Shown piece by piece: positions 50,478 through 62,060 of a stretch of DNA of 64,000 nt. The DNA is taken from contig CP093831.1 of the NCBI GenBank assembly GCA_033063855.1, positions 1 through 64,000 of the forward strand. Reading direction: 5' to 3'. The DNA is from Smittia aterrima. Taxonomy: Eukaryota > Arthropoda > Insecta > Diptera > Chironomidae. The translations under genes and the position numbers were made by a program. How positions within the stretch are numbered: the first letter of the stretch is position 1; every line of letters starts with the position of its first letter. The notes under the pieces were generated by a model. That model made no database searches. It saw only the letters and a program-made list of their open reading frames with translations, and was not told the DNA's origin.

Positions 50478-51952
50478 TGCCGCTGATTTAGTCTTAGTAG
50501 TATTTCACTTTGAATAGTTTGTTTTATTAAGGCAGCACATTTATAACTCCTCACAGAATATTGTATCTAGATTTTTTTTTTAAAGAAAATGTCAGGTCCA
50601 CAATTTCAAACCACTTCGTTTATTAAATTCTTTGTATATTTATTTCAGCAGTAGATGGACAACGATAAGTATCCTTATTTTTCTACTTTATTCACACAAA
50701 TCATCATTTTAAACTGTGATCATCAACTTTTTATTTTTCTCTTTTTCCTAAAGGAAATGTTTGCTATTTTGTTTTTTTTTTTCACTTTTCTTGTGCTTTT
50801 TACAGCCGCGAGTAAAGTTTTAGGAGAAATGTTGTAGGTCGCACGAAAGCTTCTTATGTCTGTTTTCTGCGGTTTTCTTTTAACAAATAACTTAAGAGTC
50901 GATGTTTTCGTGATAGCTTCTACAGGAGAAAGAAAGACTTCTTAAACGAAAACCTTTTCTTAGTTCAGTTTCTTTTCTTATTTAATTCTGCTTCTCTTCT
51001 AAGATTGTATATGAGCAAGACATCATTTGAGTCCGCATCTGAAGATGCCTTATTCACTGCGTGATGAGCAAATGTGAGTGCCGGCAAGAAGAAATTTGAA
51101 ATAGTATTTGAGACTCTGTTTTGTCGCAAAGAAAGTAAAACCTGCGCAAAAAATTCCGATTGAATTCATTATCGAATATGTTCGAGTTCGTTGACCTGTT
51201 AGGTAGCGGCGCTCTTATCTTCTTATTTTTTAATATACAGAAATTTTGAAGACTCTTCAATTTTAAAATTTGAGTTGTTTTACGTACAAAATAAATTATT
51301 TTTCCCTCTCATTTTCACTATTCTTTCACACCTAATAATCGGCAATTTTTTTAGGAAAATTAACAGTTCTGAATTTCAAACTGTTGTAATCCTAAGTGGA
51401 AACCTCTACACTGACATCATCTCTTATCATTATCTTATGAGCATAAAATATATTTGAGGTCAATGTTTGGATAAATTCTCCATCTCCCTCTTTCTCACTC
51501 TCACCGCTTGCTCCACACTCTTGTTTATAATTTGAATAATTTAAAGTTTAATGTTTCACTGAAAATTTGAGACAACTTAATGGATTAGAACATTTACTCG
51601 CAGCGACATACGAATTTTGCGGCAATAAAGTCAGCAATTCACAAGTCTTTCTTCTGCTGGTCGTATATGTAAACAATGTGTAAGCAAGTTAAGTTAAAAG
51701 TATGTCAATTGTCAATAGCGATTAAGTTTAAATTTGCGCAATACTAAAATTCAAACCTGCAAGTTAACGGAAAATATATTTGTAAAAATCAAGGTTATAG
51801 TTGTTACTGGACATTGACCCAAAGAAATGATGATCCAAAAGCTCGTATACTCTACCAACCAGACATTTAAGTCATGTCGTAAAATGCAAATCACCACTGC
51901 AAGAACGATTTAAAACACAATATCTGTACAAAACGATAATTGCCTTTATTTA
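50478..51952. other. Intergenic between two secreted-protein genes
   Basis: Sequence of 1.5 kb upstream of the Thr-rich gene and downstream of the 143-aa gene, both on the minus strand. Only short low-complexity frames occur. The promoter of the Thr-rich gene should lie at its left end. No specific element is recognisable. Confidence 0.35.
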
Positions 51953-52636
51953 TCATCGGATTTCGTTCGGGTATTCATTGTGATTCATAAACGCTCCGGT
52001 TCCATATAGGCTTCCAAACTTTCCAAGCCGAATTTCAAAGGTTTTGAAACCCTGCGATATTTTTGAAGGCTTTGAAAAAACGAAGGCGTTTGTTGATCCA
52101 ATATGAGGGAAATCTTCAGTATTGACCATCATGTTTTGATGACTTGAAGAATCTTCTAGAACTTGGCTGATCAACGGGTTGGTTTGGCCCCAAGAAATCA
52201 TTTGCGAAGCCACTTTCTTAAAGTCGTGATATTCAAAATTTGGTTTCTTAAACCTGTTAAATAAATTCCAAGAAGTCATCGACTCTTCACTCTGATGGCT
52301 TTTTTCGTTGGGCGGGCGGTTTACGATGCTCAATGCTACGTTTATGGTAATTAACTGAAAATATATATTTTATTAAAATTTAATCTTCAGGGGAGTTTGA
52401 AATATAACACTTTACTTAAGGAGGAGAAATGGAGTGGTTAGAATGAACGATTTTGTAAAATTAAAAGATGACGTAAACTTTGAATGAATTGTTTGCGAAA
52501 ATTCGATCAGTAAAACTGTAGCTGTGCGAAAGATTTTTGTCTGTTCACCAAAATTTTTGACGGCTATCACTTTCACGAGAACTTGCGAGAAAATAAAACA
52601 ACTTACCAATAAAAACAGAATACTGCAAGTAGACAT
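51953..52636 (-). CDS. Small secreted protein, 143 aa, unknown
   Basis: Two exons (52607-52636 and 51953-52354) joined by a 252-nt GT..AG phase-0 intron encode 143 aa. The signal peptide MSTCSILFLLLITINVALS spans the junction: exon 1 supplies MSTCSILFLL and exon 2 continues LITINVALS, which argues that the splice is real. The mature part is polar and has no cysteine (SWNLFNRFKKPNFEYHDFKK, then ISWGQTNPLISQVLEDSSS and KFGSLYGTGAFMNHNEYPNE). No domain is recognised. Possible dibasic sites (KK, FKK) allow a peptide precursor, but nothing shows it. It lies next to another secreted-protein gene in the same orientation; the two proteins are not similar. Confidence 0.65.
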
Positions 52637-55028
52637 TGTTTTATTTGCTCGAAAAAAGGCTTGTTAAATATGTTTAATCAATTCACACAATAGGGATTTT
52701 TCTTGCAAACTTGTAGGTAAAAGCGAAATAATTATAGAAAAAATAATTAAGCTTAAAGCAATGATTTGATGAAATCCGGTTGACTTAGAATGAGAATATT
52801 TTAATATGCCAATCTTCCTCTTCAGGCAACAACGATTTAAGCACTCCTAATTAGATATAATAATTTGTAATACGAGTTAGCAGTCGCAACAATGACCGAT
52901 TTGTTTGAATAATGGCAAAAATGTGTCAGCAACAATAATTTATAAACATTTCAACCACATTGTTTGCGGAATATTTTACAAACTAGGAATGCGGGACGAT
53001 TGTTTTTCTTCGCTCTCATATAACGAAATAATAGTTTCTATTTTTAAGAGTTTTTAAAAAAAACATTATTATATTAAGTTATATTAACATGTAATGATAT
53101 TATTTTGGTCTTTTAAAATTATACACTTAAGCTTTAACCTTCTTTGAATTCCCTTTATAAATTACAAACCTCAAAATTTCTACCATCTCTTAGACGAAAT
53201 CTTTTGTCCATATCTCCACAATAAATCAATGAGTTTTCCACTTGACTCGACAATAAATCAATTTTTCTGCTTGTGAAGTCTACTTGAATTCCCTTCAATC
53301 ATTTTCTGACACAATTCAAAAATTCGGAAATATTAAATTAATTATGGTGTTCGTAATGATTGATTCTGAACATTTAAGGCAGACGTTTCTTCGTTTTAAC
53401 GGTCGGATAATATAAGGTTCGAATTTGATTGCTTTGTGCTCGTTCTTGTCAGTAAAACATCGTGAAGCGCAATATTGGATTTAATTTCATTTTCCTGCTA
53501 AAGCATTGTTCTTCGACGAGAAATATGTTATCTCTTTATCTTTGTAGCTGATGACACATACACAGCAATACACAAGAGCGGTACGAGCAATGTCTGGAAA
53601 AAATAACAATTTAATTTAAATTTATTACATTATGCTCATGCCTGTTTTAAGGATTCTCCTCTGTACACGTAATGTGATTATTTGAGAATGTTTACAAGCA
53701 AAAATTATAATAAATTACTCAAAGTTTTCTGATTTAATGAAATTACTTAAAATAAGGGTGAAATGTTTGTGATTGGTTAGACTGGAATAAGAACAATTTT
53801 ATCATCGCGAAATCCTTCATAAATTAAGAAAAAATTTCATGGAAAACCGTAAATCTTAAAAAAATGCTCAAAATATCTTTAGTATAGAATTTTTATTTAA
53901 CTGTTAATTCAATCTTTCACTTGCCAGCGTTTTTTGTTTATCTCTATTGAAACGACCACAAAACATTTTTCACTTTAAATATTCCGGAATGGTTTATCAC
54001 AAAAATTCACTTCTTTAGCGTTTGAAACTTTCTGTAAACGATACGTTCATGAAAAAAAACTTCATTTTACTTAAAAATAAAAACAGGTCTTTTATAGATG
54101 AACTTTCATTTATTTTATAATTTTCTTAACAATCCTTTGCGAATTGATATTTTCCGTTGTTTTTTTAAAAAAAATTGGAAATATTTTAATTTACATAAAA
54201 ACTTTACTTAATAGAGAAATATGAAAATTTATGATCGAAAAGGGAGAGAGAGAGAGAGAGACAGTAAAAAGTTGAAATATTGAAAGTGTGACAATTTTTT
54301 ATTTACACACAAAAAATTTATGATTTCTTAGTTCAGGGTTAGCCTTAAGTGTTTGTTCAGTCAAATTCTTTTCTTGTAATGGTTTTTCAGGGATAACAAG
54401 ATTTAATACAAAATCAGGTTTAGTAATAACTTAACTAGACAACAAAAAAAAATCACTCTTCTTCCGGCAAGATTTACCAGCTCTGTTTAAGATCAGTATT
54501 TATCTTTTTTTTTTATAGAAGAAAGTAAATCAATTTGAAAAATATGGAAAAAAATCTTGTGGAAGTGAGCTTTTAAAGTTAATTGTTTCAAAAGAAACAC
54601 AAACTTGTGTTTATCTAACGAATTTAATAATTAAGATTACTTCGAAAATGCTAAAAATCTGGCAGATTTCTAGATTAGAGAAGTTCGGTATCTTCCATGT
54701 TAAAAATCGTTAATGAGAAATTTACAATTTTCATAACATTCGTCATAGCTTTGTTTTATGACTAAATTTATTTAGTCTTTTGCCCTCTTACAATACTCCA
54801 GTTTCATCAATCAAATGTTTAGCTTTTCTCTGCCTTTGTCAAACAAACAAGTCTGCTTGACATCAACTCAACAATCGTGAACATTTTAGAAGCCCGCCAG
54901 GTGTCATTTGAATAAACATTTCGAGGACTGCACAAACGCTTGTTAAACGTCCGAACAGCGAAATCAGATTTGCACAAAATGTTTTCTCGCTGCTGAAAAT
55001 TAATCAATTTGAAATGAAAGGCTCAAAT
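52637..55028. other. 2.4 kb between the small secreted gene and the K2P channel
   Basis: AT-rich sequence containing, at its right end, the 3' UTR of the K2P channel and, at its left end, the promoter of the small secreted gene. A (GA)n microsatellite of about nine units lies at 54243-54261. No coding sequence is supported. Confidence 0.4.
54243..54261. repeat. (GA)n microsatellite
   Basis: A run of about nine ga units (gagagagagagagagaga) in non-coding sequence that is probably the 3' flank of the K2P channel. It is a simple repeat likely to vary in length among individuals. Confidence 0.9.
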
Positions 55029-55523
55029 TCAAATAGCGTTATCTTCTGTCTCTTCGGGCTCTTCTTGCAATGTGTATACGCCCGTAATGATGTTCACTTG
55101 CGAGTTTGGAAGAGACATCGCGCCGGTTGTCGTCACAATCGATTGTTGCTGTTGTTGGAAAATATCTAATTGGGACAACATCATCGAATCGTTGCTCTCA
55201 AATTGCGAAATATTGGGAATATTGTCGAGCATTTCTGGCATCGTCGACTGATGATACTGCTGATGCATCCCATTCGTCACAATTGGAACGAGCTCGTGTG
55301 TTACCGCGCAGTCCTTTATTACATGCATATCGTTATCTTGGCCATAGATTAATGACGTTGGAGTTCCTGTTTGCGACCGGATAAAAAAAGATTTTTTTTT
55401 GAAATACTCAATTTTGAAAAATTTAGACCGAACATTTTCGACAAGCATCGGCAAAGTTTTACCTGTGATCAATGTTTCTTCGGTGGGATTCCGATGATAT
55501 AAATTTGTGTTCTTCTCATAGCG
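55029..55523 (-). CDS. Readthrough extension of the K2P channel
   Basis: Directly after the TGA at 55524-55526 the channel frame stays open for 20 codons (RYEKNTNLYHRNPTEETLIT) to a strong donor at 55463 (ACAG|gtaaaa). The next acceptor (cgcaaacag|GA) at 55366 continues in the same frame for 111 more codons (GTPTSLIYGQDNDMHVIKDC, later IFQQQQQSIVTTTGAMS, ending EEPEETEDNAI and TGA). The residue composition is that of ordinary protein, not translated UTR. The base after the stop is C, and UGA-C is the context most often associated with readthrough in insects. Alternative explanations are a nonsense mutation or sequence error in a longer channel, or an unseen splice that skips the stop. No alternative donor GT is visible in the few codons before it. 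Confidence 0.7.
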   Translation of the reverse strand, partial: RYEKNTNLYHRNPTEETLITGKTLPMLVENVRSKFFKIEYFKKKSFFIRSQTGTPTSLIYGQDNDMHVIKDCAVTHELVPIVTNGMHQQYHQSTMPEMLDNIPNISQFESNDSMMLSQLDIFQQQQQSIVTTTGAMSLPNSQVNIITGVYTLQEEPEETEDNAI

Positions 55524-58500
55524 TCAGGAGTTGATGTAGTCATCATTTCCCGTTGGTGCGGACGTCGCTTCGTTAATTAATTTTGTTTTTGCTGAACTTA
55601 TATGAAACTGCAGCAGATGTGAACGGCTTCTAGGCGACGGGTTGTGGCTTGAGATATCGTACACATATTTGATGCGGTGCATGATTTCATCGTGAAGAAC
55701 GTTGAAGCACATGGCTGTCAGCGCCATTCCCGACATAATGTAAATCGAAAGAAACCAAAGCGTTGCCGTAGAGTCTTTTCGAAGACCGGGCATCAAGTCC
55801 CCAAAGCCAATAGTCGATAAAGCCATGAAACAGAAATAAACCCCGTCGAGTAAGGGCCAATTCTCGAGTCGGTATAAAGCAAGAGCTCCAAAAACGATGT
55901 AAACGATCATCATGCACAGACAAAGGGAGATTGGTGCTAGAATGCTTAGACCATGCATCGATGATGCATGAGACTCTGACAAACTCATCGAATCAATATC
56001 AGGTGGCATTAGTATTGTCGGAGGATGTTTATCGGGTGAGTGAACAATATTTTTTGAATTATTGTTTGTAAGTGCTCCTGATCGAACATAGTACGGTTCT
56101 TTTAAAGCAAGTTGTTGCACTCGCATTTCCATTTGTTGTCGTTTCTTTTTCATTTTTAGCTCTTTCTCAGCCATTCGCTTTTCATCGTAACAACAATAGC
56201 CGCAGTTTGAGCACAAGCAACAACACAGAGCTCTGTCGATGAAAGTGAATAAGTGGAAAAATAAATTTTCAAAATATTTTGTTTATTCGTTAAATTGAAT
56301 GTGCTCAGTGTTCAGATTCTCTGAAAACGAGCCAAGGAAAAGTGATAACTTACCGGGAAAATACTCCTCGAGCTACTCTCGCCAACACACCACCCGTGCT
56401 TGATAAATAAATTAACGTCAAAGGGATGCCGAGCAGAGCATAAGCTAAAGTAACAATACGACCAAGCGTTGTTCTTGGAGCAACCGTTCCATAGCCTGTG
56501 AATGGAAGTAAAGTAAAAATGAAAACTTAAACTTAATTTCATCTTTACAAATATTTATCTCTACGCAACCTTGCACCATTTAATATTATTTCTGTTTATA
56601 ACCTATCAATATTGATATGAGTTTAAAAAAATTTATTTTCAAATAAGTAAGTAGTCTTTAAAAAATATAACGTTTCCATAATAATAATTTAATATTAAGG
56701 ATAAGTAAATTTTATTGTTCTGATTTATTTCATTGCTCCTGTACATCAAGCAACTTCTTTCTATACAGATACTTAATCACGAGCAAAACTAGCAAATCAA
56801 TTTAGCAAAAAAGTTGCCATTAGATTCCATAAAAATCAGATGGTTCCATCATTATTATGATTTACTCTTTCTGGGTCGAATGAGAGCAAAAGTAAAGCCG
56901 ACTTAATTCATTTTTTTGCCAAAATTTGTCAGATGATTTAAAGGACCCACTTTTACAGGTAATATGGACGTATTCTATTAAAAGTAATGCTTGAGTCGTA
57001 TGCTAAAATACTTAGCTAAACTTTGTTTTTAGAAAATAAATTTGTTCTTAATAAACATACGATACATTCATTGTACATCGGTTTCCCTACGCTTGTTTTA
57101 ATTCTATTCGTCGGCCAGTTTTAGCATTTGTTAAGCCTTTAATGCGTTTCAGCACTTTCATATGAAAGTTCAGGGCATTTAGATATCAAAATATAGTTTT
57201 GTTTTAATCGATGCACAATGATGCACGATGTATGGTGATAGTATAATGTTTAGTTAATGGACTTGTTCATGTCAATTTTTCTCACAAATGCAAGCGAGCG
57301 AAACAGAAAACAGAAAAATATATCAACGGATTTAATAAATTAAAATTTTGAGCAATTCAGTTTTAATGAAAGAATCCTTTCGAAGCGGAATTCTGATTTT
57401 TTAGCATCGCTCTCTTTCGTTGCGTGCCTATTATTTCACGATTTTAAAATTATTTCTTTCTTCCACCAAGTTTTGTTGATGAAAATTAATGTCAAAGCTG
57501 CAGGCCCTAGCTCACTCCAACAGCAGTCAAGTCACGAGAAGCTCGGCTCGAAGTCTAAATTTTATGATTAACGACGAAGGCAGAAAACTTTGACATTACA
57601 TTGGAGATAATGTATTTCAGTCGTCTACGATATTCTTTTTTTAAGTTTTTTATGTAAAAGTCGGACAAATTTTCTCTTTTTTGCTTGTTTTATGTTATTG
57701 GGTCTCCACCAGCCAAGGAATGTTAAGACCGAAACACACCTGTCAAGTTTTCTGTCGTATGCCTTCAACTCAAGTGTTAGCGAATTACAAAATAGTGTCT
57801 CGCTGAACTTCCTCGAGCATTGTTTGACATTGTCATCGCTTCCCGCCGAGTCAAATACTACACAAATTCATTATATTTTCATACATCGGCAGACATCTTT
57901 TGACGGTTTCTTCAGAAAAACATCGCAAAAACGACGAAACTTTTTGACATTATTATTCCACTGATGTTTTAAGCTTGTGTAAACGTGAAAGCTTCAATAA
58001 ATCATTTCTTGTTACTTCTTGTCTCGAGATCTTTTGTAATTAATATTCTCCTTTGTCACCTTAATACTTATTTCTGATCATAAGCTTCTGCAAAGGATAT
58101 AGAATTCTTCTCCCCAAGGAGTCATTTCTAATTTTTCTCTTTTTCTCTGCTGGTAATAGAAACAAATGTCACGTAACTGCTGTAGTGCGACATGAATTAC
58201 GGAATTAATGACCTTTTCTTCGTGTCTCTACAGAGCTTCGTGGATGTCGAGAAGGAAACAATGATGATGAGAAAATTATATTCCTTAGGAAAAAAATAAT
58301 CATCTTGCTTTTGAGTCACTTTCGATGATGATCACTCAAATACGAAAGAGATATTTCATTATTTTTGTTTCGAGATGTGCTTTAAGAATTCAGTGATAGA
58401 ACCACTTTGAATTTATCATATCTTGTGACCTGTAAATGTTTTCATAACTATATCATTTCTAATAAATGGACAAGTTAGTACAAAGTTTCTTTGCCTTGAA

Positions 58501-61500
58501 GCATTTTTATTTCAAGAACAATCCAAGCCACTGTTGTTTAAATTTAACCAAAAGTTTTGTGGTACGTAGAAAATTTATTGGGTATCTCTTTTCTATGTTC
58601 ACTTCATGATTCCGTTTCGACACAATCGGTAAACTCTTCAGGCGATTGGTGAAATCAAGCAAGTAAATCGAACTTTAGCAGAGTCTGAAGACTTTTTTAA
58701 ACTCATGTTTAAAACATTCAAAATCTTATTCAAACATTGTTTAAAATTTTTGCACGAAACCTTGAAACGAATCGCTTTGCTTATATTTTCTCAGAAAAGT
58801 CTCAATTTTAAAGACTCTGTTTTGTCCTTATCTCAATTCGCTACTTTAACAAGATGTGAAAATAATATTTTCAAAATATTGAATTAAGAAACAGAATGTG
58901 CCGAGTAAAGCCCATAATAATTTGAATTATTATTTATGCTTTACATGTGTTTTCTCCAATATTGAATAAAAACCATCATAAAAATGAGATGAAAATGTTG
59001 GGCAAGTCAACAATGGAAAAAACTAAAAAACTTATTCAAAGAAAGGACATTTAGATTTTCATTTGAAAATATTTGATTTTTGAGTGATGACTAAACACTT
59101 ATGTGGCTTTTTGATAAAAGGCTACATACGTTTTCTTTGGAGTGAGAAAAATTATTCTCAGCTTTTAAATGTCGACTTTTTTGTTAAGATAACCTTGGCA
59201 AAGATTCATTATTATTTGGAATACTTTTGATGAGTTACAGGAACTTCTTTAAATATTCAAATCATGTAGAAGATGAGAAATCTTTTCATTTTGCTTTATG
59301 TTTGATGAACATAGAATTTTGTCGATCAGTAGGAATTGGAGAAAGTTATAAAACAAAGACTTTTACGGATTATAATAAATTATTTTTATGTTCTTAGAAA
59401 ATTGAGTTTCTCTTTGAAGGTGTGAGAATATAATGAATAATTTTTTTACGTTAGCAACAACGGGAAACTCTTTTACTCGACACAATTGTCTATAATTCAT
59501 CATGATCAAGCATGTGAATATACTACAGGCCCCACATTTTAAGAGTGTAGAAATTTATTCATGCGCAGATATGTTAAATGGGTGGATATAAATAACTTGA
59601 AAAGTGTCGTAAATTTTGCAAAAAAAAAATAAGCTTTCGTCAAGTTCTCCGAGTTTATTTTTTTTATCAGTCAAATCGAGTTTTTTTCTGTGACTTATCG
59701 CAATAAAAACCGTATCTTATTTAAAACTGTTGTACTCGAAGCAAAACTCACCGATTGTTGTTAGAATTGTTAACGAATAGAGAAAAGCTCTTGCGAAATT
59801 CCAATCATAATCGTATACCACGCCGGGTGTTAATTGATGTGTTGAAACTGTTATGGCGCCAGTCGATGGTGACAATGTTTCCATCTGAGATGACATATCT
59901 GAGATGAGACGCTTTATCAATTGTTCTTGGAACTTGGCTATTTCCGAAGCCGCTAATCTGTTAATACATAAAAAAATAAAAGAAGCGATGAAGAAAATGT
60001 TTTCCTAACTCATAGGAGAGAAAAGCTTCTTTTTGAGAGAAAAGCATGTGAACAAATGTTAAATGAAAGTAGCAACTACTTTTGTATGAGAAATGTAATT
60101 ATCATGAGCAAGACAAAAGCAAGGACAAATGTTGTCCGAGATTCTGTTTTTTTACATTTTGTTTTAAACTCTTTTCTGTACTTGAAATCATATTTGTTTT
60201 CGTTAAGCCATAAAATTTTTTGGCTATAAATTTTACAACCAATATTTGAACGCAACAAACAAAAGACGATAAATTCCAAATTCTTTTTATATGAATAATA
60301 AATTGCTGCTTTTCGATGCACGGCGCATGATAATGCGTGACAGTAGAGTTTTAGAATACCAGAATTCTGAAAATGAAGTGAAAAGCATTCTGGAGTGCGT
60401 GTGCATGAAATGCTTAGTTTCAAAGTGGTCGGACGAGTGAAAAACTGAACAAAAATGTTTTCTGGATTTTTTTTCCCGAGAACATAAAATTTCATTGCGT
60501 GTTAGCATTTCAATAAATCTTTTTCAGAGAGCTGTTTTGTGAATGAATATTTGACGAATACAAGGTTTAGGCCCACAAAAGAATAGTTCGTTGAAGGCCT
60601 TAAAATATTTAAGTGGTCTTTTGTGTCATCAGAGTTGAGTTGTTTGTCCTTTTATCGGAAATTTGAACTATAAATTTTAATATTGAAAGGAAAACACGAA
60701 GAAAAATATCTTTGAGAGTCGGCTTGTACCTCTGAGTTTCACGGTTATGTCGATTTCACTTTGATTATATTCGTAAGCACTCGACTTCCTATCCTTCCTC
60801 AGACTGAATTTAAATCTTCCAGTAGAAAATATACAAAGCGTTTCAAATTTCTGTACAATTTACACACGCAAACTCAAATTGAATCCAAGTTCAAAGCAAG
60901 CAAATTAAGCTTGTGGTTTCGAATGTTGGCTTTGTCTTTATGAAATTGAGCTTTTTCCTGTTTAGAACAAAGCGAGATTTCGTGTTCAAGGTTAGAATTT
61001 CTAAAATCATCGCTTGTGTGTATCTTCAAGACTAAAGGTGTCATTAAGACTAAATTGTTTCTTTAAATTTTATTTCTGCGGTATAAATGAAATATTTAAA
61101 GAAAAAATGAGGCAAGAATTTTTCTAGCAGAAGTATTCTTCTCGGAAAACTTTTTATTCACCCCGCAACGTGGTATTTTATTTGTTGGTGAAGAATTCAA
61201 TTCTTGATGAAGAATAGTGGTTAATAATGTTGAAATTTATCGATTTTTTAGAAAAAAATGAAAAGAAAGAATGTTTTCCATTTGTCTGAGGGATTAATAT
61301 CATTCCTTAAGTTTATGTGTGCTTCATAGTCTATGAATCATAGATAATTTCCACAATAAACTTAAATTTACCTGGTCCAATTTTCTCGATAGAGAACATT
61401 CAGTGAGACTGTAACATCCCAAATATTTTCGACACATTTATCTCGAACATCTATCACGTCTTGCATAGCAGCTGGTGACAAAGTAACATTATATTGAGTA

Positions 61501-62060
61501 TTAATGTGGTTATTGTTGTTCGAGGTTTGTGCATGATTTAGTCGGTTAGTCGATGCCAATGTTCTTTGTTGCATCTGTGATGCGCCGCCTTCAATTGCGA
61601 GGAAGATGAACGATCCTAAGTTGGGGAAACAGGACTGTTATTATCAAATTTTCACTTCATTTGCGGTTTTCTACAATTAGGAACGTTCTCGCTGTTGGTA
61701 ATCGAAGCGACGCAAAGAAATTGCAATAATAATTTCAAAACAATTAACAAACTTACCCAATAGCGTGTAACCGAAAAGCAATGTACATATTCCTAAATTA
61801 GTTAAGAAGCTCGCCCAGAACGTTGCCGAGCGCGCGCTGATTGTACAACAACAGCACTTATTGCCACCGACCACCAACTGTTTATTTGTTGTATTATGAA
61901 TCATAGAGGAGGAATTATTGCCGCCTTTAATCTCATTACACTTATTCAAAGTAGTGTTGTTTGATTTTGGATACAGCTCATAATGATAAGGTCGAGAGGC
62001 GATGTCCTTGTCCGTCATTGTTGAATCGGAAAGCTTTTTATTGTTACTCCAATCAAACAC
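55524..62060 (-). CDS. Two-pore-domain (K2P) potassium channel
   Basis: K2P channels carry background K+ current at the plasma membrane as dimers, each subunit having four membrane segments and two pore loops. Exons: 61757-62060, 61372-61615, 59752-59957, 56354-56495 and 55524-56232, giving 1,605 nt and 534 aa to the first stop. TM1 is LGICTLLFGYTLLGSFIFLA. A long extracellular cap loop follows with possible N-glycosylation sites (NVT, NWT). The first pore filter TIGYG is split by intron 3. TM2 is VTLAYALLGIPLTLIYL, TM3 SLCLCMMIVYIVFGALAL, the second filter TIGFGD, and TM4 WFLSIYIMSGMALTAM. Cysteine clusters occur before TM1 (CCCC) and after TM2 (CCCLCSNCGYCC). Introns 2 and 3 are long (1.4 and 3.3 kb). 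I chose the first ATG at 62060; MTDKDIASR, 14 codons later, is an alternative. The specific K2P subfamily is not assigned. Confidence 0.93.

Noticed and set aside
60076..60495. 139-codon minus-strand frame within a K2P intron
   Set aside because: It lies in the long intron between exons 2 and 3; the sequence is AT-driven with no domain and does not fit the channel frame.
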